Positions 1 through 8,434 of a stretch of DNA of 64,000 nt are shown one piece after another. How positions within the stretch are numbered: the first letter of the stretch is position 1; the number at the start of each line of letters is the position of its first letter. The notes under the pieces are model-generated. The model ran no database searches. It was not told the DNA's origin and saw only the letters and a list, made by a program, of their open reading frames with translations. A program made the position numbers and the translations under genes. The stretch comes from Allobosea caraganae (GTDB lineage Bacteria; Pseudomonadota; Alphaproteobacteria; Rhizobiales; Beijerinckiaceae), in NCBI RefSeq assembly GCF_003351345.1, contig NZ_QQTO01000005.1, positions 62,001-126,000 of the forward strand, given 5' to 3'.

Positions 1-1335
1 GCCAATGACCGGGCCGAGATAGGGCAGCTGCACCTCGAGGCAGCGGCGGAAATCCATCTCGTCGGCCTCGACGATGCCGGCAGTCGGGTTCTCCAACGCC
101 CAGACCATGCCGGCGAGCACGGCCGAGGTGACCTGCATGCCGGTGGCGTTCTGGTAGGGGGCGATGCGGCGGGTCTCCTCGACCGAGAGCTGCGAGCCGT
201 ACCAGTAGGCGTTCTTGCCGTGGCCGTAGAGCAGCACGCCGAGCTCGTCGATGCCGTCGACGATCTCGTTCTCTTCGAGGATGTGCTGCTCCTCCTGGAC
301 GTTGCCGCCATTGCCGAACATCTCGTGCAGCGAGAGCACGGCGTCGTTGGCCGGGTGATAGGCGTAGTGGCAGGTCGGCCGATAGGCCGGGTTGCCGGCG
401 GCGTCGCGCACGGTGAAGTAGTCGGAGATCGAGATCGCCTCGTTATGGGTGACGAGGAAGCCGTATTGCGGGCCGGGCGTCGGGCACCAGGTGCGCACGC
501 GCGTGTTGGCGCCGGGCTGGAGCAGGTAGATCGCGGCCTGGCAGCCCTTTTCATGGGTGCGGCCGTTCTCGGGCATCCAGGTCTCGTGCGTGCCCCAGCC
601 GAGCTCGGCCGGCTGCATGCCCTCGGAGACGAAGCCCTCGACCGACCAGGTGTTGACGAAGACGTCGCGCGGCTTGGGGTGCCTGGCGCGCTGCGTGTCG
701 CGCTCGGCGATGTGGATGCCCTTGACGCCGACCTGCTGCATCAAGGCGCCCCATTCGGCGCGGGTCTTCGGCTCGGGGACCTGCAGGCCGAGATCGGCCG
801 AAAGGTTCAGCAGCGCCTGCTTGACGAACCAGGAGACCATGCCCGGATTGGCGCCGCAGCAGGAGACCGCCGTGGTGGTGCCGGCCGGACGGGCGTGCTT
901 GGCCCCGATCGTGGCCTCGCGCAGCGCGTAGTTGGAGCGTTCGGCCGCGCCCTTGCTATGGTCGAAGTAGAAGCCGAGCCAGGGCTCGTTGACCGTGTCG
1001 ATGTAGAGAGCGCCGAGCTCCGAGCAGAGCTGCATGATGTCGAGCGAGCCGGTGTCGACCGAGAGGTTGACACAGAAGCCCTGGCCGCCGCCCTCGGTGA
1101 GCAGGGGTTGGAGCAGCGCCTTGTAGTTCTCGGGCGTCACCGATTCCTGGATGAAGCGGATGCCGCGCTCGTCGAGCAGGGCGCGGTTGCTGTCATGCGG
1201 GTCGATCACGACGAGGCGCGAACGGTCATACTCGAAGTGCCGCTCGATCAGCGGCAGCGTCCCACGTCCGATGGAGCCGAAACCGATCATCACGATCGGG
1301 CCGGTGATCTTGCCGTGTACGGGCCAGCTGGTCAT
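1..1335 (-). CDS. hss: Homospermidine synthase (C-terminus cut by window edge)
   Basis: Makes sym-homospermidine from putrescine (or putrescine plus spermidine) in an NAD-dependent reaction in the cytoplasm. The reading frame is open from an ATG at 1335 to the window edge (445 codons). The translation begins with a Rossmann-type segment (IGFGSIGRGTLPLIERHF), followed by family-typical stretches such as FCVNLSVDTGSLDIM, YIDTVNEPW, CCGANPGMVSWF and HNEAISISDYF. The family is about 475-480 residues long, so roughly 35 are missing. It lies downstream of a phosphodiesterase gene on the same strand, and the decarboxylase at 3216-4361 would supply its diamine substrate. Identity is clear from the sequence; the reaction is from family knowledge. 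Confidence 0.93.
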   Translation of the reverse strand, partial: MTSWPVHGKITGPIVMIGFGSIGRGTLPLIERHFEYDRSRLVVIDPHDSNRALLDERGIRFIQESVTPENYKALLQPLLTEGGGQGFCVNLSVDTGSLDIMQLCSELGALYIDTVNEPWLGFYFDHSKGAAERSNYALREATIGAKHARPAGTTTAVSCCGANPGMVSWFVKQALLNLSADLGLQVPEPKTRAEWGALMQQVGVKGIHIAERDTQRARHPKPRDVFVNTWSVEGFVSEGMQPAELGWGTHETWMPENGRTHEKGCQAAIYLLQPGANTRVRTWCPTPGPQYGFLVTHNEAISISDYFTVRDAAGNPAYRPTCHYAYHPANDAVLSLHEMFGNGGNVQEEQHILEENEIVDGIDELGVLLYGHGKNAYWYGSQLSVEETRRIAPYQNATGMQVTSAVLAGMVWALENPTAGIVEADEMDFRRCLEVQLPYLGPVIG

Positions 1336-1428
1336 TTGCGGATATCCTCGTGTGCTGTGAACAATGATTGGGGCGGCTCCTATGGACGATGGCGGGTCGC
1401 GTCAACGTTCAAGGGCCGGTCGGCGGAA

Positions 1429-2238
1429 CTAGCTTGCGTCCGGTCTGAAGGGGTAGGGGCCGTCATACCGGCCGGAATAGGCCGTGTGCGAGATCAGGCG
1501 GTCCTGCGCGAAGAGGTGCAGCAGGAAGGCCGGTGGCTCCATCAGGAAGCGCGCCGGTGCGCCCTCGCGCAGGTCGAGGATGACCTGATGCGAGACGCCG
1601 GGCGCGACCTGGCCGAGCGTGCCGGCATAGCGCACCTGGACCGGCCGGTGGTGATGGCCGCAGAGCACGCGCTCGATGTTGGGGTAGTGCGCCACGATCT
1701 CGGCGAGCCGCCCGGCGCCTTCCTTCAGCATGACGGCGTCGAGATAGCCGAGCCCGCAGGAAAACGGCGGATGGTGCATGAACAGCGCCACCGGGCGGCC
1801 GTCCGCGCCAGCGAGCGCCGCCTCCAGGAAATCGAGCCTGATATCGCAGATCGCGCCGGCGCTGGAGCCTGGCTGCACGGTGTCGAGGCCGATCAGCCTG
1901 ATTGGCCCGAGATCGGCGAGGAACTGGACGAAGCCGCCATCGGTGACGGCATGCGGGCCGAGCTCGAGCCCGGCGACGAGGTTCTCGCGGTCGTCGTGGT
2001 TGCCGGGCAGGAGCAGCGTAGGCAGGCCGAGTCCGGCCAGCATGCTGCGCAGCAAGGCGTATTCCTCCGGCCGGCCGTTCTCGGTCAGGTCGCCGGTGAT
2101 GACCAGCGCATCGGGTTTCACCGGCAACGCCGCGACCGCCTCGAAGGCGCGCCGGGTCATGCCGACCGTGTCGGAGACGCGGAGGGCGAGCTCGCCGGGC
2201 GGGCACAAGTGCAGGTCTGTGAGATGGGCGATGAGCAT
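1429..2238 (-). CDS. Metallophosphoesterase, 3',5'-cyclic-nucleotide phosphodiesterase-like
   Basis: A 269-residue calcineurin-type phosphoesterase. Metal-binding motifs appear in the expected order: DLH (D8, H10), GDLTENG (D50), GNHDD (N80-H81-D82), HHPPF near 154 and GHHHR near 194. This set and length match the CpdA-like class III cyclic nucleotide phosphodiesterases, which hydrolyse cAMP or related phosphodiesters with two metal ions. No signal peptide or membrane segment is visible, so it should be cytoplasmic. It is transcribed toward hss with 93 bp between them. The substrate cannot be fixed from sequence, and another phosphodiester or phosphomonoester is possible. Confidence 0.82.
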   Translation of the reverse strand: MLIAHLTDLHLCPPGELALRVSDTVGMTRRAFEAVAALPVKPDALVITGDLTENGRPEEYALLRSMLAGLGLPTLLLPGNHDDRENLVAGLELGPHAVTDGGFVQFLADLGPIRLIGLDTVQPGSSAGAICDIRLDFLEAALAGADGRPVALFMHHPPFSCGLGYLDAVMLKEGAGRLAEIVAHYPNIERVLCGHHHRPVQVRYAGTLGQVAPGVSHQVILDLREGAPARFLMEPPAFLLHLFAQDRLISHTAYSGRYDGPYPFRPDAS

Positions 2239-2296
2239 GCTGGTCGGCTTCTCGAACTGGCGGGCGTCAGCTGATTCAGGTGACGCAGGCTATGTC

Positions 2297-2348
2297 TTGA
2301 GCGAGTTCCTATCGCAAAGGCGGAAGCCACTTTTGCGGAACATGCTCT
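2297..2348. repeat. Palindromic repeat, family B (short copy)
   Basis: Imperfect palindrome with core TATCGCAAAGG...CCACTTTTGCGGAACATGCTCT. It is related to the second half of the larger elements at 38386-38497 and 45695-45807. It lies between the convergent-free ends of the phosphodiesterase and acetyltransferase genes, in a 207-bp gap without any other gene. Confidence 0.6.
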
Positions 2349-2445
2349 GCGGCCATGGCCGCAAACAGTTCGTCATGCCCCGGTTTGACGACGAATCGAC
2401 GACGACCGGGACGAGGCGGTGCCCCGTCCCGGCACGTCAGCGTGA

Positions 2446-2982
2446 TCAGGCGGCGCGGCGCAGCGGCGCGGCCTCGGCCTTGCCCGGCTCGGCGCGGCCG
2501 GTCGCGACCAGCACGCCCAAGGCGCCATCGAGCGCGCCATCGTGCAGCTCGAGCGCCAGGAAGCGCTCGCGCTCGACCGGGCCCGGCATGGCGAGATCCT
2601 GCGTCGGCTCGGTCGAGAAGCCGAAGCGCTCGTAGTAGGAGGCGTCGCCAACCAGGATGATGGCGCCATGGCCGCGGCAGGCGGCGCGCCAGATCGCCTC
2701 GCGCATCATCGCCTTGCCCAGGCCCTCGCCCTGCAGCTCGGGCGAGACCGCGAGCGGGCCGAGCAGCAGCGCCGGGCGGCCATTGGCCTCGACATGCCAG
2801 AGGCGCACGGTCGCGACGAGCTTGCCGTCGCGCTCGGCCGCGAGGGCCAGGCCTTGGGCCGGCAGCCGGCCCTCGCGCAGGCGCTCGCTCGACTTCGCGG
2901 TGCGGCGCTCGCCCAGGCAGGTGTCGAGCAGGGCTTCGCGGGCGGGAATGTCGGCAGCGATTTCATCGCGGATCGTGATCAT
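2446..2982 (-). CDS. GNAT-family N-acetyltransferase
   Basis: A 178-residue single-domain acetyltransferase. The acetyl-CoA binding motif A is visible as VSPELQGEGLGKAMMREAI (about residues 79-97), preceded by the LLLGPLAV strand and followed by YYERFGFS. The start at 2982 is supported by a GGAGGTG ribosome-binding site 4-10 bases upstream; a longer in-frame start at 3048 has no such site. This YhbS-like architecture is usual for small-molecule or protein N-acetylation, but the substrate is unknown. It stands alone between the phosphodiesterase and decarboxylase genes, all on the minus strand. Confidence 0.8.
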   Translation of the reverse strand: MITIRDEIAADIPAREALLDTCLGERRTAKSSERLREGRLPAQGLALAAERDGKLVATVRLWHVEANGRPALLLGPLAVSPELQGEGLGKAMMREAIWRAACRGHGAIILVGDASYYERFGFSTEPTQDLAMPGPVERERFLALELHDGALDGALGVLVATGRAEPGKAEAAPLRRAA

Positions 2983-3191
2983 GACGCACCTCCGGCCGGA
3001 GCGCCTGCTTGGTTGCAGACCTTCCCGGCGCCGCGCGAGCGCGGCCACAAGCAGAACAGGGATGTGTGGAAGAGGGTCCGGCGGGAGCCACGCCCGCGCC
3101 CTCCATTCTTGGAGGCACGAACGCTCCGCCCGGTTTCCCGGGCAGCCTGTCGACTCGTGACAGGGCGCTTCGCCGGACCCAATGGGGAAGG

Positions 3192-3210
3192 AGGGGCGCT
3201 AAGCGCCCCT
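3192..3210 (-). terminator. GC hairpin after the decarboxylase gene
   Basis: Stem AGGGGCGC / GCGCCCCT with a 3-base loop, 5 bases past the stop codon of the ornithine/lysine decarboxylase on the minus strand. It lacks a strong T tract, so it may act as an mRNA 3' end or pause hairpin rather than a full intrinsic terminator. The rest of the 2983-3215 gap holds no gene that I can see. Confidence 0.45.
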
Positions 3211-3215
3211 CGGCG

Positions 3216-4361
3216 TCAGATGGCGTACTGCTTCAGCGGCGGGAAGCCGTTGAAGGCGACGGCCGAGTAGGTCGTCGTGTAGGCGCCCGTGCCCTCGATC
3301 AGCACCCGGTCGCCGATCTCCAGGGAGAACGGCAGCATGTACGGGGTCTTCTCGTAGAGCACGTCGACCGAGTCGCAGGTCGGGCCGGCCAGGATGCAAG
3401 GCACGGTCGCGTCGCCGTCCCGCGCGGTGCGGATCGGGTAGCGGATCGCCTCGTCCATGGTCTCGGCGAGACCGTTGAACTTGCCGATGTCAAGATAGAC
3501 CCAGCGCACCTGGTCATCCTCGCTCTTCTTCGAGACGAGCACGACTTCGGCCTCGATCAGGCCGGCATCGCCGACCATGCCGCGGCCCGGCTCGATGATG
3601 GTCTCGGGCAGGCGGTTGCCGAAATGCTTCGACAGAGCCTGGAAGATCGCATCGCCATAGGCAGGGACGCCCGGGATCGGACGCAGGTAGCGCGCCGGGA
3701 AGCCGCCGCCGAGGTTGACCATCGACAGCGAGATGCCGCGGATGGCGCATTCCTTGAACACGGCCGAGGCCGAGGCCAGCGCCGAATCCCACGCCTTCAC
3801 GTTGGACTGCTGCGAGCCGACATGGAACGAGATGCCATAGGCGGTGAGGCCGAGGCGATGGCCATGCTCGAGCACGTCCGCGGCCATCTCGGGCACGCAG
3901 CCGAACTTGCGCGAGAGCGGCCAATCGGCGCCGGCGCCGTCGCAGAGGATGCGGCAGAAGATGCGCGCGTCCTTGGCGCCGGTCACCTGGGCGGCGCGGG
4001 CGACCTTCTCCACCTCGGCGGTGCAATCGACCGCGAAGAGGCGCACGCCAAGCTCCATGGCGCGCACGACGTCGCGCTCCTTCTTGATCGTGTTGCCGAA
4101 GGAGATGCGGTCCGCGGTGGCGCCGGCAGCGAGCGCGAGCTCGATCTCGACGACCGAGGCGCAATCGAAGCAGGAGCCGAGCTTGGCCAGCAGGGCGAGC
4201 ACTTCCGGCCCCGGGTTCGCCTTCACCGCGTAGAAGACGCGGGTGTCAGGCAGGGCCCGGGAGAAGGCATGGTAATTCTCGCGCACGACATCGAGATCGA
4301 TGACGACGCAAGGGCCGTCCTCGCGACGGTTACGAAGAAACTCACGGATGCGCTCGGTCAT
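3216..4361 (-). CDS. PLP-dependent ornithine/lysine decarboxylase (alanine-racemase fold)
   Basis: A 381-residue fold-type III decarboxylase that makes putrescine or cadaverine. The PLP lysine is K47 in FYAVKANP. Other conserved parts are SFGNTIK, FHVGSQ, the phosphate-binding NLGGGFP, EPGRGMVGDAG, and the catalytic cysteine segment GPTCDSVD near the C-terminus. Length and motifs match the bifunctional Lys/Orn decarboxylases of Rhizobiales. The ATG at 4361 is chosen because it gives the family's usual N-terminus; a longer frame starting at 4517 runs into the leader. It is a functional partner of hss at the window edge and is preceded by a long structured leader. Ornithine versus lysine preference cannot be decided. 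Confidence 0.92.
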   Translation of the reverse strand: MTERIREFLRNRREDGPCVVIDLDVVRENYHAFSRALPDTRVFYAVKANPGPEVLALLAKLGSCFDCASVVEIELALAAGATADRISFGNTIKKERDVVRAMELGVRLFAVDCTAEVEKVARAAQVTGAKDARIFCRILCDGAGADWPLSRKFGCVPEMAADVLEHGHRLGLTAYGISFHVGSQQSNVKAWDSALASASAVFKECAIRGISLSMVNLGGGFPARYLRPIPGVPAYGDAIFQALSKHFGNRLPETIIEPGRGMVGDAGLIEAEVVLVSKKSEDDQVRWVYLDIGKFNGLAETMDEAIRYPIRTARDGDATVPCILAGPTCDSVDVLYEKTPYMLPFSLEIGDRVLIEGTGAYTTTYSAVAFNGFPPLKQYAI

Positions 4362-4850
4362 CGGCGCGACTCCCCACCCGGCGCAAGCGGCGCCGATGCG
4401 ACGTGTAGCCGGCTGAAACGTTCGCGATCCAAGGCGCGATGGAGACGCCAAGGACAGCGGACGAAACGTCCGGACCCGAAAACACCGTCGATTGGGGAAA
4501 CCCCGCACGCCCGGCAATGAAGGACAAGCCTCTTCGGTGTTGGCCTTTGGAGGACCAACGAGACCAAAAAAGCCCGCTCCGTCGTTGCTTTAAGCTACGT
4601 CCCCCGTGGAGATTCGGGGTTCGCCGGTTTCGCCTCCGGCTGCCAGTCGCTGTTCGGGGAACGGTCTCTTGCGAGACCGGGAGCGTGATTTGAGGGGATG
4701 TCCATCCCCCTCCATCCGTCTCCAACCCCTGGCGGCTGTCCGGCCTCTTGTCCGGATGCCCACCGACCGGCACGCGGCCACAGGCACGTGCGAATTGGGT
4801 AAGCCCCATATACGGATGGGTGCCCCCCACTACAAGTTTTTTTTGACCCT
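4362..4850 (-). ncRNA. Candidate structured leader (speF-type) of the decarboxylase gene
   Basis: About 490 bp upstream of the decarboxylase contain no convincing gene but many inverted repeats. A perfect 7-bp stem capped by GCAA on the minus strand lies at 4662-4679, a GGGGAT/ATCCCC hairpin at 4694-4709, and a GC-rich segment followed by a T6 run (minus strand) at 4566-4571 resembles an attenuator. A conserved speF RNA motif upstream of ornithine decarboxylase genes is known in alphaproteobacteria (Rfam family speF). That this region belongs to it is inference from position, length and hairpins. Confidence 0.4.
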
Positions 4851-4921
4851 CTGGTTCGGATTTTTTAGCGAACGCGGCTAAGGACCGCCCCGGGCCGCTG
4901 CGATTGTTGCCGGAGCGGCCA

Positions 4922-4951
4922 GTGTGTATGTTCTTTGGAATCTATACACAC
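4922..4951. promoter_or_regulatory. Inverted repeat before vapBC, probable operator
   Basis: Perfect 8-bp arms GTGTGTAT (4922-4929) and ATACACAC (4944-4951), with centres 22 bp apart, end 10 bp before the vapB start codon. VapBC complexes commonly autoregulate by binding palindromes at this place. The ribosome-binding site GGAGGTGG follows directly. Confidence 0.6.
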
Positions 4952-4961
4952 GGAGGTGGCG

Positions 4962-5180
4962 ATGCGCACCAATATCGATATCGACGACGCGCTCCTGAAA
5001 GAGGCGATGGAGGCGACCGAGCTCTCGACCAAGAAGGCCGTCGTCGAGGAGGCTCTGCGGCGGCTGATCGAGAACAATCGCCGGCGGCAGGCAATCAAGG
5101 ATCTGAAGGGAATTGGTTGGGAGGGTGACCTCGACGAGATGCGTCGAAACTTCTTCGATTCGCACGATGATCGTCGTTGA
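4962..5180 (+). CDS. vapB: VapB-type antitoxin
   Basis: A 72-residue antitoxin of a type II toxin-antitoxin pair. The N-terminus (MRTNIDIDDALLKEAMEAT) is the ribbon-helix-helix DNA-binding part of the VapB/DUF2191-like family. The C-terminal third, rich in Arg/Asp and WEGDLDEMR, would wrap the toxin. The ATG at 4962 is preferred over one at 4935 because GGAGGTGG lies just before it and because an operator-like palindrome ends at 4951. Its last 14 bases overlap vapC, the usual arrangement for translational coupling. It should neutralise VapC and repress the operon. Confidence 0.88.
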   Translation: MRTNIDIDDALLKEAMEATELSTKKAVVEEALRRLIENNRRRQAIKDLKGIGWEGDLDEMRRNFFDSHDDRR

Positions 5181-5556
5181 CAGCTCCGTCTGGATTTCAC
5201 AGTTCCGCGGCCATGATACGGTTGCCGTCGCCAAGCTCGAAGCGATCGACGATGTCGGGCAGATCCTGGTTGGGGATCTCGTTCTCCTCGAATTGCTCCA
5301 AGGCACGCGCGACGAGCAGCAGGCCGCCCGGATCGAGCGCGGTATGCGCCGCTTCACGGTCGCGCCCATGCTCGACGAAGCCATCGCGATAGCCGCCGCG
5401 CGCAATTATCGGAGGTTGCGCAGCGACGGTATCACGATTCGCAAGACCGCGGACCTGATCATTGCGACCTTCTGCATAGAGCGCGGTCACGCGCTACTGC
5501 ACAATGACCGCGATTTCAGCGCTTTCGCCGACCGGCTTGGTCTCGCGATCGCCTGA
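5167..5556 (+). CDS. vapC: VapC-type PIN-domain ribonuclease toxin
   Basis: A 129-residue PIN-domain endoribonuclease. The four acidic active-site positions are present: D5 in VVDSS, E42 in LLELLQG, D96 in KTADLIIA and D114 in HNDRDF. The toxin should therefore be catalytically intact. The start at 5167 overlaps vapB by 14 bp; upstream in-frame codons are inside the antitoxin gene. VapC toxins of this type cut tRNA or rRNA; the target here is unknown. No mobile genes flank the pair. It converges with the glyoxalase-like gene, with only 7 bp between stop codons. Confidence 0.9.
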   Translation: MIVVDSSVWISQFRGHDTVAVAKLEAIDDVGQILVGDLVLLELLQGTRDEQQAARIERGMRRFTVAPMLDEAIAIAAARNYRRLRSDGITIRKTADLIIATFCIERGHALLHNDRDFSAFADRLGLAIA

Positions 5557-5563
5557 TAGCGGC

Positions 5564-6136
5564 TCAATCCCGCTTCTCGCAGAACCTGATCCTGTTGCCG
5601 AACGGATCGGGCACTTCGAGCGTGCGGCCGGCCGGACCCTGCTCCTGGATGCCCGGCTTTGAGTAGGGGTAGCTCTTCCCGATCAACTCGGCGCGGTAGG
5701 CGTCGACGCCCTGCATCCAGACGAAGACGGTCGAGCCCGGGCTGGCATCGCCATGATGCTCGGAGAGGTGCAGCTTCAGCCCGGACCGCGAGACCTGCAT
5801 GTAGATCGGGAAGGTCTCGCCGTAGCGATGGTCCCAGTCCATGCTGAAGCCGAGGAAGCCGAGATAGAACTCCTTGGCCTTCTCGACGTCGAAGATCCGC
5901 AGGATCGGGACACCCATGGCGAGACCGATGCCATCGGCGGCGGCGGGCGGCTTGTCCCAGGCGGTGTCGCTGTCTCCGCCTGCCTCGCCGATCTTGGCGG
6001 CCAGGATGTTCCAGTCGTCATAGCCGAACTGGCGGGCGACGATCTCCAGGGTCTGGGCGTGGGAGAGCGTGGCTTGGGGGCCGAGCGCCTCGCGCAGGGC
6101 CTTGGCCATGAGTTTCGCATCGCGATAGGTGCGCAT
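5564..6136 (-). CDS. Glyoxalase superfamily (VOC) protein with helical N-terminal extension
   Basis: A 190-residue protein. Residues about 1-50 form a helical module (MAKALREALG, SHAQTLEIVARQFGYDDWNIL) often attached to glyoxalase-like proteins. Residues about 70-190 are a VOC fold with the repeated PILRIFDVEKAKEFYLGFLGF, LHLSEHHGD and VPDPFGNRIRFCE stretches typical of bleomycin-resistance/glyoxalase relatives. The ATG at 6136 is chosen because AAGGA lies 8 bases upstream; the GTG at 6142 would be too close to it. A binding or detoxifying role is likely, but no substrate can be named. Confidence 0.78.
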   Translation of the reverse strand: MRTYRDAKLMAKALREALGPQATLSHAQTLEIVARQFGYDDWNILAAKIGEAGGDSDTAWDKPPAAADGIGLAMGVPILRIFDVEKAKEFYLGFLGFSMDWDHRYGETFPIYMQVSRSGLKLHLSEHHGDASPGSTVFVWMQGVDAYRAELIGKSYPYSKPGIQEQGPAGRTLEVPDPFGNRIRFCEKRD

Positions 6137-6326
6137 GATCACAATCCTTCTCGACGGCGGACGAGGCGTTCAGGGCTCGCGTTGCTGAGGCGTCCACCGG
6201 ATCGATCGGGATCGGGAAGGAAGCTTGCGGATGCATTCACCATGCCCCGAGGGGCGCGAGCGGCTGGCTGCATCCGGCCAGGCCGCAACCCTAGGGATGT
6301 GCCGCTGCCGCTGTCAACGCCTGCCG

Positions 6327-7436
6327 TCAGGGCTGGAAGGTCAGGAACAGGAAGGTCGCGAAGATCACGAGGTGGACGAAGCCGTTGAGGATGTTGGTGC
6401 GGCCGGTCGCGAAGGTGAGCGTGCTGACCAGCAGGGTCAGCGCGAGCAGGACCGCGTCGGACGCGTCGAGGCCGAGCACCAGCGGCTTGTCGAGATGCAG
6501 CGCGACGATGGCGACGGCCGGAAAGGTCATGCCGATCGTCGCCAGCGCCGAGCCGAGCGCGAGGTTGAGCGATTTCTGCAGGGCGTCGCTGCGCGCGGCC
6601 CGGACGGCGGCGATGCCTTCCGGCAGCAGGATCAGGATGGCGACGACGAGGCCGGTGACGGGCGGCGGGGCGCCGATCGCCTCGCGGGCGACCTCGACCA
6701 CGACCGAGAACTTCTTCGAGAGCAGGACGACCGCAATCAGGGCGACGAGCAGCAGCGCGGCGCTGATCGCGACGCGGCGAATGGAGAGGTTCGAATGCCA
6801 GTCGCCCTCGCCCGCGTCGGCGATGAAGTAGTCGCGGTGGCGCACGGTCTGGATGTAGAGGAAAGCGCCATAGAGCACGACCGTGACGATGGCGGCGAAG
6901 GCGAGCTGGCTGTCGGAATAGCTCGGCCCGGGCGTCTCGCGCGTGTAGTTCGGCAGGATCAGCGTCAGCGTCGCCAGCACGAGAAGCACGGTCAGATAGG
7001 CGCTGGCGCCGGAGACCCGGAAGCTCTGCTCGCGATAGCGCAGCCCGCCGACGAGGATGCACAGGCCGGTCAGGCCGGTGCAGACCGTCATCACGACGGC
7101 ATAGACCGTGTCGCGCGCCAGCGCCGGGCTGCCATCCTTGCCCGAGAGCATGATCGAGGCGATCAGCGCGACCTCGATGACGGTGACGGCGGCGGTGAGG
7201 ACGAGCGTGCCATAGGGCTCGCCGCTCCAATGGGCGATGACCTCGGCATGATAGACGGCGGCGAAGATGGCGCCGAAGATCACCGGGATCAGCACGACCG
7301 CGAAGACGATCCCGGTCATGCCCGGAGCCAGCGTGTCGGCAAAGCCCATCGCGGATGCGACGCCGTAGAAGACGAGGCCGAGAAGCGGGTAGATCCAGGC
7401 CGTCATCGGCATGGCCAGCAAGCGTTCGGCGTTCAT
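6327..7436 (-). CDS. chaA: Ca2+/H+ (Na+/H+) antiporter, ChaA family
   Basis: A 369-residue inner-membrane exchanger with about ten to eleven hydrophobic segments. Both inverted alpha repeats of the CaCA superfamily are visible: GEPYGTLVLTAAVTVIEVAL near residues 73-92, and ILLPEGIAAVRAARSD...LNLALGSALATIG near 270-305, each with the conserved acidic residue (E75, and E in LLPEG). A hydrophilic loop near 210-220 separates the halves. It exports Ca2+ or Na+ in exchange for protons. It is a single gene with a GAGAGG site upstream of the ATG and lies 77 bp beyond the end of the lactonase gene. Confidence 0.85.
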   Translation of the reverse strand: MNAERLLAMPMTAWIYPLLGLVFYGVASAMGFADTLAPGMTGIVFAVVLIPVIFGAIFAAVYHAEVIAHWSGEPYGTLVLTAAVTVIEVALIASIMLSGKDGSPALARDTVYAVVMTVCTGLTGLCILVGGLRYREQSFRVSGASAYLTVLLVLATLTLILPNYTRETPGPSYSDSQLAFAAIVTVVLYGAFLYIQTVRHRDYFIADAGEGDWHSNLSIRRVAISAALLLVALIAVVLLSKKFSVVVEVAREAIGAPPPVTGLVVAILILLPEGIAAVRAARSDALQKSLNLALGSALATIGMTFPAVAIVALHLDKPLVLGLDASDAVLLALTLLVSTLTFATGRTNILNGFVHLVIFATFLFLTFQP

Positions 7437-7513
7437 GGTCGGTCTCGGCCTCTCAATCGGTTCGCTCGGGATGGACGGCCCCCGTGCCCATAGGCAAGGA
7501 CCGCGTCGAAAGA

Positions 7514-8347
7514 TCAGAGAAGAGTCTCCCGGCCGGCGAGCCGAGCCGGCCCCTCGGGGTCATGTGCCGGCAAGAGGACCGTTGGTTCGCTGGCGGCGAA
7601 GCGCTTGATCGCCTTCAGCGTCGCGAGCGCGGTCGCGGGGTCGTTGGTGACGCCGTCGGTCTTCTCGGCCAGCAGGTTGGCCTGCGAATAGGTGGCGTCG
7701 CCGGCGAGGAAATAGGTGGCGTCGTCGGCGCGCACGATGACCGAGACATGGCCGATGGCGTGGCCCGGCGTCGGCACCAGCACGATCCGGCCGTCGCTCG
7801 TGATTGGGTGCGAGGCGGGAAAGGGGCCGAGCGCCGACCCGTCCATCTCGACCAACTCCGGCGCGAGCCAGACCGGCCAGCGCTGCGGCAGGCACCCCAT
7901 CATCATGCCCTTCACGCCGGTGGAGACCGCGAAGTTCGCGCGCGGGCCGATGATGCGGCTATGCGGGAAATGGTCGAGCCCGCCGGTATGGTCGTGGTGG
8001 AAATGGGTGAGGATCACGGTGCCGACCTCGGCCGGGTCGATGCCCATCGCCAGCAGCCGCGGGCCGATCTCCTCATGCGGCGCGACCTTGATCGAGACCT
8101 GCTTGTAGAAAGGGTTCCAGCCCGGCAGGTAGCCCGGCACCGAATTGCGCCAGGTGTCGCCGGTGTCGACGAGGAAGCGCCCTTCCGGATGCTCGATCAG
8201 GAAGCACAGGATCGGCAGCGGCTCGACCCAGTCGCGGTCGCGGAAGATGTCGAGCTTGCGGCCGATCGCGCCGCGATCGTCGCGGCCGGTGCGCTGCGCC
8301 GTCTTCATCCTCGCCTTGCCGGTCTCGATCGCCGTGACCTTGATCAT
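7514..8347 (-). CDS. Metallo-beta-lactamase-fold lactonase, N-acyl-homoserine lactonase family
   Basis: A 277-residue hydrolase with the dinuclear zinc signature HFHHDH (H115-H120), a further His in PTPGHAIGH, Asp in LAGDATY and His in LLPAHDP. Length and motif spacing fit the AttM/AiiA-like N-acyl homoserine lactonase family, although many members open other lactones. The ATG at 8347 has GGAGG eight bases upstream; an ATG at 8359 has none. It is divergent from a TetR regulator, and the 87 bp between them carry a perfect palindrome. Signal quenching is possible, but lactone catabolism is equally plausible. Confidence 0.8.
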   Translation of the reverse strand: MIKVTAIETGKARMKTAQRTGRDDRGAIGRKLDIFRDRDWVEPLPILCFLIEHPEGRFLVDTGDTWRNSVPGYLPGWNPFYKQVSIKVAPHEEIGPRLLAMGIDPAEVGTVILTHFHHDHTGGLDHFPHSRIIGPRANFAVSTGVKGMMMGCLPQRWPVWLAPELVEMDGSALGPFPASHPITSDGRIVLVPTPGHAIGHVSVIVRADDATYFLAGDATYSQANLLAEKTDGVTNDPATALATLKAIKRFAASEPTVLLPAHDPEGPARLAGRETLL

Positions 8348-8365
8348 TGCCGCCTCCATAAAAAA

Positions 8366-8427
8366 GAACGATCGTTCGTTTTATTATCTAGCGGCGCGCC
8401 TTGTAAAGAGGGAGCGTTCGTTTTATT
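8366..8427. promoter_or_regulatory. Operator region for the lactonase/TetR divergent pair
   Basis: A perfect 12-bp palindrome GAACGATCGTTC lies at 8366-8377. The 13-bp sequence CGTTCGTTTTATT occurs at 8373-8385 and again at 8415-8427, 42 bp apart (about four helical turns). This is the expected layout for a TetR dimer site plus a second half-site covering both promoters. Confidence 0.65.
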
Positions 8428-8434
8428 TCAGGGC

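Noticed and set aside
220..2274. Open frame of about 680 codons on the plus strand
   Set aside because: Antisense to hss and the phosphodiesterase, both with clear motifs.
4935..5556. vapBC as part of a genomic island
   Set aside because: No integrase, IS, tRNA edge or composition break was seen next to it.
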